From Ricinus communis (Eukaryota > Streptophyta > Magnoliopsida > Malpighiales > Euphorbiaceae), in contig NC_063265.1 in assembly GCF_019578655.1 (NCBI RefSeq), forward strand, positions 13,674,501 through 13,738,500: a stretch of DNA of 64,000 nucleotides. The letters run 5' to 3'. The notes under the pieces were generated by a model. The model did no database searches, was not told the DNA's origin, and saw nothing but the letters and a program-made list of their open reading frames with translations. Position numbers and translations under genes: made by a program. This document shows, piece by piece, positions 39,347 through 50,818 of the stretch. The first letter of the stretch is position 1; each line of letters begins with the position of its first letter.

Positions 39347-42256
39347 AAAAAATATATTATTATTCTAATGAGAAAATCGGGCCACACCATCTTAAGTCGC
39401 GCGACTTTGGTTGGTTTATAGTTACACAACCTGTTTTTTTTTTTTTTTTTTTTAGTATATCAAATTAAAATTTCGGCCTTCATTTTTAAGATAACTTTTA
39501 TTTTATTATCAAATCAAAATAGTTATTAATTACATAACTAATCGTCTGTAATATGGTGGTTTAGGTGCTTCTTCAGCACTAAATGGACGTATCAGTATTT
39601 TTATAAAATAAAGATGGGTGATGCTAATATATATTTTGAATTAAAAAAATGATCAAGAATAAAATTTATCAATTGATCTTTAATTTTTTTTTAAAAAGAA
39701 AAAAGATATAAATTTATATGTACTGGATAGGGAGTTAGACATTGTCCATAAAGTATTTGTTTCTTGTGGACAAAGGAGACTTAATGGTCCACCTAGGATT
39801 ACATGACACGTAGTTTTGGATGAGAACGTAGGCTGTCCATTTCGAACCGCTGCATGGACACCATAAAACGTAAAACAAAATGAAGAGGTTGTTTTCGTTA
39901 CAAATACTATATAACATGTTAAATGCTGCTAGATTACGTGAATATTAAAGAGGCATCTGAGTCAAAATTAACCTACAATGTCAAAGCCATGCCCCTTTAC
40001 AAAATTAAATAAACCACGATTTCTTTCTCTTTTTTCTTTTATAATGATACATGTTTCAGTTGTGCAATATGTTTGAGATTATAGCTTCTCGGTCGTGCTT
40101 ATAATAATGAAAATATATATTATTAATTAATTTTTAAGTATGGATATGTAAAAAAGAAAAAGAAGCAAAACTACTGAGTGGGTTACTAATGTTGACTTGA
40201 ATAGCAAGTTGGTGGTAGTTGAAGGGCATTGATGAGGACTTGTGTTGTTACACGTGTCGAATGGATAGGACAACTCAAAGCTAATAATAGGCACTTGTGG
40301 TTCACAAAACTTCAACCTTGTACAGACTTCAGGGCTTTGGCCATTAGCATGACATGGATGAATATTGATCCAAACCAGGGTAGATAACATTTCTTTTTTC
40401 CTATTTTTAGTAAATGACATGTTTTTATTTGAAAAAAGAAAAACTAATAATATTTGGGAGTGGGCAGAAACACTTGTGATGAATGCACTGAGTTTAGTTG
40501 GCATTATATGCAGAAAAAGCATAGCAATGAGACAGTGAGCAGTGGCAGCAGCAGCAGCCTTCCCCACATTAACTCAATATCGTGAACTGAAATCAGATTT
40601 ATGTTTATCCTTTCTCTATCTTTTTCTTTTTCCATTTTCAATGAATTGTCTCCTGTTTATCCCTGTACAGTTCGTCTTATTTTGTATCCAAAAGTTTTTA
40701 ATAATTAATTATATACTCGCAATGAAATAATACTATCACCTGCCTTTGTTAATACAGAGGATTCTTTAGTTAATTACTGAAAAGTAGAGCAATTTGAGAG
40801 TTAGAACGTGAAATGAGATGGCAGGTAGTAAAATAAGACAGTCTGGTTAATCGAATTGTCAAACAATTTTATAACTGTTTACAACGATTAGCTGGTTAAT
40901 AATTGAATGTTTGACCTTGATTCCTTCACTGGTTAGTTCAATTTTTAATTTATTTATTTTCGATATTATTATAGATATATATTCCAATGAATGGATAGTG
41001 GGCCCGTAATCCACTGAAAAGCATGTAAAAATGATAAATAAATAAAAATAATAACATCCAGAAAATATATAATAAATGGCTTTGGGGAACCCTAGGCCTA
41101 GGCCCCAGCCCATATTGAACTTTGTAAATTCGTAATTGAGAAGAATAGAATAGCAGAGGTTCTAGATTAAGATAAAAAGTCCCATAACAGACTTATTTTC
41201 TGTACAAAAATCTTTCTAAAATTCCCTTCGATTTGTCGCTATAAGGTGAATCAATGAGTCCTTGTGTCTGCTGTTACTTATTGACATAAATAATATGAAT
41301 CTTAATCAAAAGTGAAACTGGTTGGACTTTGGCTTTAGCACTGCAACCGAATAATAATATGTAAACAAAATACTCAATATTGATGTGTCGAATACTACTC
41401 TTCATAAAAGATGACAACATTGCTTCCATAATAATCCACCGTAATCAGAGTCTATAACAAATACATCAGACGACTCAACAACACTTGTTCACTAATTTCT
41501 CTTTTTTTCTTTGTAAACAAAATACTCACTTGGTAAAATTCATTGCAGTAACTAATATTGGTCTCTCCAATTGTATTCTATAAAAAAATAAAAATAAAAT
41601 CTAGAGTGTTTTATAAAAAAAGTCGGTAAAATTATTAAAAGATCTAAATTCTTTCTTTTTTTCTTTTACATAATTAGACCTATATTAAACTTGAATATTA
41701 AGCCATTAGATAAGTATCGGTCCCCGTCAGCTTGGAAGTCGAAACCATTTTTAAAATTTTAATTAAAAAATAAATTATTTAATTTCAAGTAACGTAATTA
41801 TATCTTAAAATTTTTAAAAACATAACATTTATATATTTAAAACTATTTTTTCAGCCAATGATAACAATATTATTATTCTTTTTTCAAAGTAAAATAAAAA
41901 TTATTATTTATTTTTTTCTATTCAAAGATAAACTTAATACTTCTTTATATGTGGAAAAAGAATGAGTTTGAAAGTGTTAAAATAATTCTTTTTTAGCTTC
42001 TTAAATTAATTAGATTTCATATTATTATACAGTGAGAATAGGCAGAATTAAATAATTTTAAAAACGTAATTATTCTACCTTTTTAAATTTTTTGAAATGT
42101 AATGGAGTCGTCTCCAAAAAAATTGAGCTATTTTAAATTTAAGGATTTAATTACACTTTAAATAAAATTCGGGGCTTATATTTACCTTTATCTAAAAATT
42201 ACGAGTGAAACCAACCGAAAGAGGTGCTTCACGTACTCGACCGCACATTTCCGAAG

Positions 42257-43451
42257 ATGGTGGAGCAGTTCTTTCCTGGCGGTCAACTGGATCTTTCCCG
42301 CCAGCACTCCCTGCCAACCCCAATTATGCTTCTCTCGGGTCCGCCCTCTTGGTGAGTGCTAATGAATAGTTACACCTCTCTCTTTCAATATATATAAATA
42401 CATATTAAAACCTTGTGTATATTTGCAGCGGGAAAACGTCTCTACTCTTCCAGTTCGCATATAACGCTGCGATAGACGAGAGAGGCAGTAACTCCGTCGT
42501 ATTTATATGCAACCGCCGGAAGCTAGACACCAAACCACCGTTTCTCTCTCAGGTGCTTTCTTTTTAGCTTTTGTTCTCAAATTTTGTCATGTGCTGATAA
42601 TTAATTGATTTCAGGGCATTGACCCATCTTCCGGTACCTTTCAACGCATACAAATGAAGTAAGCAATTCTTAATAGCACTTATTACTTCCAATTAAATGT
42701 ATCATCAATTGATTTAATTTTCGTGAAAAGGTATGTGGATGATGATGAAGGGGTCAAGAAGTACTTTGCTGCATTCCACATGTATGATGCATTTCCATCA
42801 GCAGTCATCATTGATGATTTCGGAGACTTTTTTAATCAAAGGTATTCTCTTTCTAATTTTCTATTTTTTGTTTTATCTTAATTTTGACTTAATTCTGATA
42901 ATAATTACTATAATGAAGGAGCTGCCAAGAGAGATATGAGAATCCTCGCGGAAGAGACTTGGCAATGGTTCGGATTCTTGCTTTATGTCACAATGCTGTA
43001 ATGCATGCAAAGTGAGTTTAATTAGTTCAAACAAAACTTGCCTCTTTCTTCAATATTCCTTTTTCTATTGTAATTTGCTAAGTTTGCATGTATAGTGAGA
43101 AAGGTCACTGTAAACTTTTGCTTTCTGATACCCACCATGGAGATTCCCCAAGATTGCTGTTTATCTATAAAAGATGGGTCTCTGCCATTTTTACCATCAA
43201 AGGTTTGGACCTAAGTAAAACCTCGTAATTTTTTCACAATAAATTTTGTGTATTTGTTTTTTTATTGGTATGTGCCATAAGTTAGATTAAATGTCTATGT
43301 TGAAGGTGATGGCCAGGGATCATTTCTTCTAAGAAGAAACAGCAATTTGGCAAGTGAAAACTCTGAGAGGAGCAGGAGTGCAAAGTACTCCGTGGCACTT
43401 CAATTTCTTTACTTGGAAAGGATCTTCGAGGATGACGAGAGTAAGACGTAG
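42257..43451 (+). CDS. RecA-like P-loop ATPase, SWSAP1-like
   Basis: SWSAP1 is a RAD51-paralogue-like ATPase that partners the SWIM protein SWS1 (ZSWIM7) in homologous recombination. Seven exons: 42257-42351, 42429-42552, 42615-42658, 42731-42841, 42919-43011, 43096-43202 and 43306-43451, giving 239 residues, short like SWSAP1. The Walker A motif GPPSCGKTSLLFQFA begins at about residue 28 and is split by intron 1. A Walker B-like strand, AVIIDDFGDFF, lies near residue 120. Then come RILALCHNAVMHANEKGHCK and a C-terminal strand-rich part ending LQFLYLERIFEDDESKT. The orthology call rests on the fold and small size and is an inference; another RecA-like family is possible. Splice sites and phases are all consistent, so the gene looks intact. 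Confidence 0.72.
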
Positions 43452-43846
43452 TGTTGGTGTCTCCATTGCATCAATATTATTACTCTTATGATCTTATATA
43501 AAATCTACCTGATAACATGGCTGGTAAGTCTATCAAAAACTGTATCTTGCATGCTTTCCTTCCTGTAAGTTAAGTGCTCGCATCAAGCGTGATGTAGTTG
43601 TATATGTTGAAGTCCGTAGAATTTTTTAAATCCTCCTTCGACAGCATATATATATATATATAATATACATATATATATATATCTTCTCCAGTCTAGAGGA
43701 TGAAGGAAAGTTTTACTAGTTGATAGCTTGGAATCACAAAGCACAAATTCAATTTTACAGTTCATTATTCATTAACTTTGTTAGATGCATATCTAAGAGA
43801 TAATACATATTCACATAGCTTTGTACTAGTACTTCTTCTCTGGTAC
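43452..43846. other. Convergent 3' spacer between the SWSAP1-like gene and LIR1
   Basis: 395 bases holding the 3' UTRs of two convergent genes and a (TA)n microsatellite at about 43645-43682. Confidence 0.6.
43645..43682. repeat. (TA)n microsatellite
   Basis: Two TA runs separated by a short interruption. The sequence is nearly palindromic and probably variable. Confidence 0.85.
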
Positions 43847-44466
43847 TCAGGGTCGCTGATACTCAGGGTCACAAAACTCTCCTCCAAGATCGTCACAAGC
43901 CTCTTCTAGGAACACCCTGGGACAAAAGAATCATACATCAAACAGAAGATCTAAATTTTCTATGTATATTCAATTCGTATATTTCCTAATTAGAAAAACT
44001 TATAGAAAAAGAGAGGAAAGCATGGGATTTTAAGATCTTACGTCTTCGGACTGTCATACTGTAAGTATTCTCTATCAATATGCTCAGTAGCAGTGCTAGC
44101 TGCAGTAGTGCTTTCGGCTTCTGGCTTGAGCTTCACTTCAGGATACATATCAACATCACAAACTTCACCTCCTATTGTCTCACAAGCCTCAGCTGGGAAA
44201 ACACTGCACAGAACAAGCATCCAAATTACATGGTTGTTACATGCCAAAATCACTTACAGTTTGATGGTCGATAAAAAAAAGAGTTTTGAGACGTACGAAA
44301 CCACGGAGCTGTAATCAACTGTTGAAGTGTCATTGCCAACTGGTGTACTAGCTCTGATTGGGGAGCATCTAGTAGTGTTAAACTTTTGGATGGACCTCCA
44401 TGGCAAGGCTGTGGCACTTCTTACAATGGAGAGGGGTGGGGGTGGAAGATGCAAGGCTGCCTGCAT
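43847..44466 (-). CDS. LIR1: Light-regulated protein 1, chloroplastic
   Basis: LIR1 is a small plastid protein that promotes attachment of ferredoxin-NADP reductase to the thylakoid anchors TIC62 and TROL and is removed in light. Three exons in transcript order, 44466-44297, 44203-44042 and 43916-43847, give 133 residues. The first about 45 residues look like a transit peptide (MQAALHLPPPPLSIVRSATA; RCSPIRAS). Mature hallmarks are DTSTVDYSSVVSVFPAEACE and GGEVCDVDMYPEVKLKPEA, then DREYLQYDSPKTVF and a second, degenerate copy of the acidic cysteine motif, EEACDDLGGEFCDPEYQ. The two Cys-containing repeats are the family signature. The terminal residues RP and the stop lie within a short local duplication. 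The ATG at 44466 opens the transit peptide. Confidence 0.9.
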
Positions 44467-46618
44467 TTTGTTTTGTTGTTGGGATTGTTGTGTGGATTTG
44501 GGATTTGAAATTGAACCAAATAGGAGGGGGAACCAGAATTATAAGCATGTTAAGGTGATAATGACAGAAGAGATAAGGTAGCAAGATTTTTGCAGTGGAT
44601 GGATAAGGTTGATTCAATTGTGTATCTGACTGAGAATGCGGTGGTGAAGCTTTCACGGTTTTGGATATTATTGTTAGTATTATTGTCGTGGTCCCAGGAG
44701 CAAGACTGCGTTTCAATCTTTCAACTAGCAAAAACACTATGAACCATTGGGAAGCTACTCAGATCGTTTCCCTCACTCCTTTTTTGTGAAATTAATAAAA
44801 AGTAAAATATGCTGCTCATTGTGAAATTAATAGAAATACATATACACATTTTAAAACAGATTAAAAAAAAAATGATTATTTATAATTTAATAGAAACACA
44901 TATAAGAAGTATTATTGAGTAGAAATATGCGCATAACTTGGCAATCGAATAAGTCTCCAGAGCTCACTTCAAATCAAACTATGTAAGATGCCTAAATTGG
45001 CATTCAGATTGAGATAGAAGTTGATGTTAAATCATAGATGGAATCTATTAGTTTTATTAAGTAAATCTATGAACAAATAATTCTATTTCAAAATAGAAAT
45101 AGAAGAGGCCCATTCAATTTTCAAACGGTATAATTGGATTTCGGATAAAACGGGTTGTGGGTCAATCTTGATGTACAGAGACATGCATGATTTGCAGATC
45201 GATCGATATGATGTCACTTTTCTTTTCCTATCCAACCGACATGACAAACCAAATACAGATCAATCATATCAATATATCATCACCTACATAAAAAGATTAT
45301 TTTACTAGAACTAGAACTACCTTTTTACATGAACAACAACAGCAGCAGTATGGGAGCATGACAATTCTCCATAGTTTCCTTTTAGCAGAATTTGAATGAC
45401 ACAAACAATCTAGAGTTGCAGACCAAATCAGCAGAATGAAGGCAGATCGATCAAATGGAATGATGCTGATATGTTAACAATAGACAATATGACAAACTTG
45501 GCAGCCACCAGATGTTAAGGGCGGCAGCCTTTTGGAGCATGCTGCTGCTTTTGGCATGACCATCTCTACAGCTCTTTCTACAATCCATCCACACCACATG
45601 CAGTTTCCTTTTCTTTTTCAGTTTCCTTTTCCACTATACTTTTCATGCTCCCTGGGCATAAAACACCTCATGAAGTACGTTTTCTCACACTATTGAACCA
45701 AATGCAAACTTAATCTAAGTAAACCAACTTTTCACTTTGGAAGAATATAGCCTAGAGCGTCCCAGTAATTGCAAGGAAAATGGGACAGCACCATTTATCT
45801 CTTCTTTTTCCAATAATATCTGAAGCATGGGGGAAATGGCAACGCTATAAGCAGGTTTTGTTAATTTTTTGGATTTGGTATTATCTTAAATCTTTAATCA
45901 CTGAAGATTCCACCCATCAGTAAAAACAGCATAGCAGTCTGTCTATCCATATCTCATCTCAAACCTTGTACTTTCGCTGTCTTGTTTTCTCCTACGGTCA
46001 CAATTCAATGATTCATAGAACATAAAGTAAAAAAAGGCAGAGCTTGATCGGGGGCACCCTGGATATCTCAATCAAAACAAGAATTCAACGAGGTTCCACC
46101 ATGGTTCTAACTTGATGGATGTAACAAAGGTACACACAGCACATAATGCTCTAAGCCTCATATGGCCCATGTGGATTAAAGGGGAAAAGGAAGAAAAGAA
46201 AAAGAGGGGGACAGTGCAGAGAGATGCATGATTGTATAAGGTGAAAAGGCCTGTAATTCCTAAAAGGTTATGTCAAGTAAAGACAGCCAACAAAACCCCA
46301 CCGTCATTAGTTGAGAACACAATAATAGAGATGCGTCCTCCATAGTCATTGGTAAAACAGTTTCTTCTTTGGCGTTAGTAATAATTCCCTTGACTATATC
46401 AGACTTTTGAGTTACAGCATTACTGATAAGTCATGTATACGACATCGTAAAAGAAAAACATAAAAAATAAAAAAAGAATATTCAAGAAAACTAAGAAGGC
46501 CACAACTACAAGCACCATGCCTCGGCCTCTCCACAGCTTGCGAACGAGTTAAAAAGACTCCACAAAAAATGCGAACCAAAGCCCTCAAAGCAGAAAAATT
46601 CCATTAGTTACATTTACG
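44467..46618. other. Spacer between LIR1 and CORYNE
   Basis: LIR1 promoter and leader, then AT-rich non-coding DNA and the CORYNE 3' UTR. I-box-like GATAAG motifs occur on the + strand near 44575 and 44602, compatible with light control of LIR1 but weak by themselves. No further gene recognised. Confidence 0.45.
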
Positions 46619-48448
46619 TTAAAAACTGTGCAGCTGGGATAACATGAGAACAAGCTCATCACTTGAAGGTCTATCCGCAGGCAAATCTGATAGGCAGACA
46701 ACAGAAATCCTTACTGCCATGAGCATCTCATCTTCCTCGCCTTCTTCCCCAAGAATACTCTTATCAAGTGCTTCCTTTGCCTCCCCTGCTTGTTGCAAAT
46801 GCCGAAGCCAACGACCTAAACTACCTCCACTGGCTGCTTCTCCAAAAAATGGGTCAGTCGGGTCTCTTCCAGTCAACAGAACGCCCAAAATCATCCCAAA
46901 GCTAAAGATGTCACTCTTATCTGTATACCTGGTAAAAAATTCGGAAAAAATTTATGTTATTATAACAGTATAAGTGGGTCTGATTCAAACAAGAGATTAC
47001 ATAAGAAAATAGAAATAAAGCAATGCAGGCATATTTCGAACAAATTAAACCAAGCAGAGATACTAAACAATCAGTTAATTGTCAAGAATTTACGTTTTCT
47101 ACGACATACAGAGAGCAATAGCTAATACTAGAAAGAAGTACTTGTACAATATTGTGTTGAATTCCCATTTCACTGTGTGCAAATCTCCATGTTTATCATC
47201 TAATGTCTCAACATATCTAAACCTGAAAGGGTTCAACTGACCAAACTTAATGTTATAAGAACTATGTTAATGAAGGAAAGAATCACAAGTTTCTCAAGTC
47301 ACATTGAACAGCAAAGACTTAAGCTTAGAATGAAAAATATGAATTGAACCGATAACAACTTAATTACAACAATTAGAAGTCATCCATGCAACCAGAATCA
47401 TAAGAGCCTTAGAGAGGCCTAGGTATAAGCTGAAGTTGACTCTTGCATCACAATTACAACATATTTGATTTCAAAAAAGCGTAACAGCGCAAAGCATTTC
47501 AAAAACATTTTTTAAGAAGTAATACAAATTTATGTACCTGCAATTCTGGAAGCACTCTGGAGCACTGTAGCCACAAGTAGCTCTGTCCAAATTAGGCATG
47601 AGCTTAGCCAATCCACAATCTGCCAACCTTGGTTCAAACTCAGCATCCAACATTACATTTGTAGGCTTTAAATTGTAATGCAAAATTTGAGGGACACAGT
47701 CAAAGTGAAGATACCTAAGCCCCTTAACAATCCCAACAGCAATCCGAAGTCGAACTTCCCAACTGAGTTGCAAATGATTTTCCCTCACTCTGCTCATTGC
47801 ATCTTCAAGACTCCCACTTGGCACATAATCATAGACCAGAGAGAATCTATCAGATTCTCTAACATAAGCCCTTAAACTCATCAAATTCCTATGTCTCAAG
47901 CTTGCTAGTCTTTCCAGCTCCTGCTGTATCCTTCGCTTGACAGATTTGTTCTGCCTCTCTGGTGAGCCACTCTCAAATGGTTCGAGCCTCTTGACAGCAA
48001 TTGTGAGCCCATTGTCTAGAACAGTTCTGTAGTAATTCCCGTTTGAGCTTGAACCCAGCAACTGGTTTTCACTTGCAAGAGCTGATTGAAGAGTTTTGGA
48101 AGCAATTTTTGGGGAAAATATAACAGGGCCTTTGAGGATTGGAGTTCTGTTCATGTAGCGGACTAAGCAACGGACTAAATAGGCACAAAGAATGGCCCCT
48201 GATAATCCAGTTAAGACTCCTAAAATGACGCTGATAAGGATTCTCTTGAGTCCAGTGTTGAACTGGGATGGCCTAGAAGGCGATGGAGGTTGAGTAGAGA
48301 GATGCCTTGTCATTCTAGTTCTACTTTCTAAGCATTGTACTATTGATGGGTGAAAGCAAAAACTCAACAGCAAAAGCAGAGCTGTGACTTTGCAAGTAAG
48401 TTGAGGACTGTATCTTCTTTTCTCCATAAGACTCTGTAAGGTCCACAA
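46619..48448 (-). CDS. CRN: CORYNE, membrane-bound pseudokinase of CLAVATA signalling
   Basis: CORYNE pairs with the receptor-like protein CLV2 at the plasma membrane to transmit CLE peptide signals that restrict shoot and root meristems. Two exons in transcript order, 48448-47538 and 46928-46619, give 406 residues, near the Arabidopsis length. A hydrophobic signal region lies at about residues 20-38, a short extracellular part follows, a transmembrane helix at about 70-92 (ILISVILGVLTGLSGAILCA), then a kinase-like domain. The VAIK lysine is kept (IAVKRL), but HRDLKxxN reads HYNLKPTN and DFG reads ADCGLAK, as in known CORYNE. The subdomain text YTDKSDIFSFGMILGVLLTG and the ending LVLMLSQLHSF match the family. 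Translation may start at 48448 or at the second Met (48427), which better fits the family. Confidence 0.93.
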
Positions 48449-49113
48449 GCACCAAAATCCTATAAATGAAAGCAGAAGCTCAAAACCAAAGAGCCCTGAG
48501 AACCCACATCTTCAGGTTACAAACTCGAGCAGAAAGCGAAACTTTGCAGTTCAATAGCAAGATTTTAGACAAAAAGTTCAGTTTTTAATATCCGAAAGGC
48601 AATCAGACTGAAAATGAAGAATATGATTTCATGAGGAATATAATGAGATAAAAATCGAATTTGAAACTCAAAATCTTCACAAGAAAGACAGCTAAGGAAT
48701 CATATGGTGTCCGATTCCCATTTCTAGGACTTCAAAGTCGTGGCTTTTCTACATGAATCTAACACCAAAGGTATCAAACAATCTTTTTTATTCCCATAAT
48801 TAATACCAAAAAAGAAAAGAAGAAAAAGAAAAGAAAATAGATAACCCAACTCTCAAAGCCACATTTATGCAAAGAATGTGGGAAGAACCAAATAAGAGAG
48901 AAGACCGAAAAAGACCAATCCTTCTTCTTAGCAGCTTAAACGCAGAGAGAAAAGAGTTGCTGTCTTTCTTTTTCCTTAGAGAAAATCACAGTAACTACAA
49001 AAACCCAAATTATTGTTTGAGAAGAGAAGGCAAATTCTAATATAGTAGGTAAAGAAAGAAAGAAGAGACTCAGAGTCACACCTATTTGCTACTTAGCCAG
49101 ACGGAGCCTCTTT

Positions 49114-49157
<44 letters not shown>

Positions 49158-50818
49158 TCTCTTATACACTTACACATATACATTATACATGCAGTAGAGC
49201 AGCGAAGATTGTGTATTAAAATTTTAAAAATCTATTATATTGAAAAAGGAAACAGTGTTGAGTGTGGATGAGAGTTAAAAAGGACCATTCTTTCTCCTTC
49301 TGAGGACAAAACTGGGTTCCCGCCTTTCAGAGGAGGAGCAGAGAGGTGGGTTCCAATGCCACGTTGGCAGAAGGGTCTCTGTTGCCGCCTCATGTCCCTA
49401 TCACGAGACCGAAAGCGATCCATCGAACCCTGTGCGACAAAGGAGGATCCTCTACATGACTTCATCTTGGCCGTGGGTTTGTCTGTTGGTGAGATCTGGA
49501 CCGTTGTTATGGTTCGGTTAACACAGCACAGGAATTTGTGCTGAGCTTTGGCTTTTTCAATTTATTTTTTCTTTTAATATTTAATGCCATTGATAATTGA
49601 TTATTATCCAAAATGTGCTGTCTTATCGTGGGATTAGTAAAGTTTTTACCTTTTCGATACCAGAATAATTGCTTTTCATTTCCACTCCATCCTTTGCTTT
49701 TTTTTTTTTAAATAAATAATATTAATAATTCCTGCCTTAAAATTTTACAATCTATTCTTTTGCTTTAGTTTTTAGTTTTCACCATTTTGGTAGGTGGCAT
49801 CCACGAATCCATCAACCCGGCAATTAGACGAATGCATTTACAGGATTGTGCTAGTTGTTGGAATTTTTTGAGGCATATTTAGACTTGAATATTATTAGTA
49901 GCTGTTTCATTTGGAAGATTGATGCAACAGTACAGGACATTTCAGAGATATGGTAATAACTTAATGCTTGCAAGTTTAAGTCGAGGTTCTGTTGTATAAT
50001 CTAGACATCAGTAATAAAATAAATGGGGCTCTACCGGGAAACCATGGATTTTTTAGTAAAGAAAAAATGAATACCACTAGCCTGCTTTTTCTCATTTTAA
50101 CACATGCACGTCTATTTAGGGGTTTCCAAGAAGTCCGACAACTAAAAACATTGCAGACCCAATAAAGAGATACATCAACTTAATAATATGAACAGCGTTG
50201 TAACGATATCAGCACTGATAAGGCAGACTTTTGACTTTAACTCTTACCGATTTATATGGAAAATGTATGATTATTGAGGACTCTGGATACTTTCAAAACC
50301 CCCGGAAATCAAAAAAAAAAAAAGAAAAAAAGAAAAAAGAAAAAGAGGAGCGAAAAGGTTGTACTGACTAGAGTTGTCCTCTCAAATGCATCAAGGGTGG
50401 AAAATATGCATTCAAAAGAGTTACAGCAATAACAATTACCTTTACTAAAATAAAACAAAAACAATGTACAAATACACAATGCCCTAAGCTAAATCCTCAC
50501 AGCTCCACCACAAAAGGAACCAGAACCAGAATCAAAACAAGCTGATGAACCCAAAAAAAACATCACATTATAAGAGCCCCTTTCCGAAAAGCTTGCAGCA
50601 GCTCTGCGGCAGTATAAAAATACAAACCTGGGGCTAATTTGCATAGACGCCCATGGGGCAGGCATGCCATCCCACTACTCCACTCTATTTCAAACCCTGC
50701 TGACATCATCTTCAATGGAGACCAACTCTTCCATCTTATAAATATACTTACAGAAACAGCAATACCTTTCCCCAACCTCGCTGTAATTGGCCTTCAATTA
50801 TTTACCTTTCTGAGCATG
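48449..50818. other. Spacer between CORYNE and VAN3
   Basis: CORYNE leader and promoter with a (CT)n run at 49118-49154, then AT-rich DNA, an A/G-rich run near 50308-50348, and the VAN3 3' UTR. No further gene recognised; short frames near 49235-49544 show no family resemblance. Confidence 0.5.
49118..49154 (+). repeat. (CT)n microsatellite upstream of CORYNE
   Basis: About eighteen CT units; a GA repeat on the sense strand of CORYNE, about 670 bases upstream of its ATG, in the promoter or distal leader. Confidence 0.9.

Larger units (their letters stand above)
37897..42256. other. Divergent spacer between the ARF2-like gene and the SWSAP1-like gene
   Basis: Includes the ARF2-like leader, a very AT-rich stretch (38800-39400) with a MITE-like inverted repeat, an A/T run near 39435-39455, and long AT-rich sequence. 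A 146-codon minus-strand frame at 40127-40567 has no recognisable homology and is not called as a gene. Confidence 0.5.

Noticed and set aside
40315..40345. Stretch reminiscent of tasiR-ARF (ACCTTGTA...AGAC) that might indicate a TAS3 locus
   Set aside because: Only a partial match with an inserted base, and no flanking miR390 sites were seen.
44378..44737. 119-codon minus-strand frame overlapping LIR1
   Set aside because: Overlaps LIR1 exon 1 in another frame; LIR1 has the recognisable transit peptide and family repeats.
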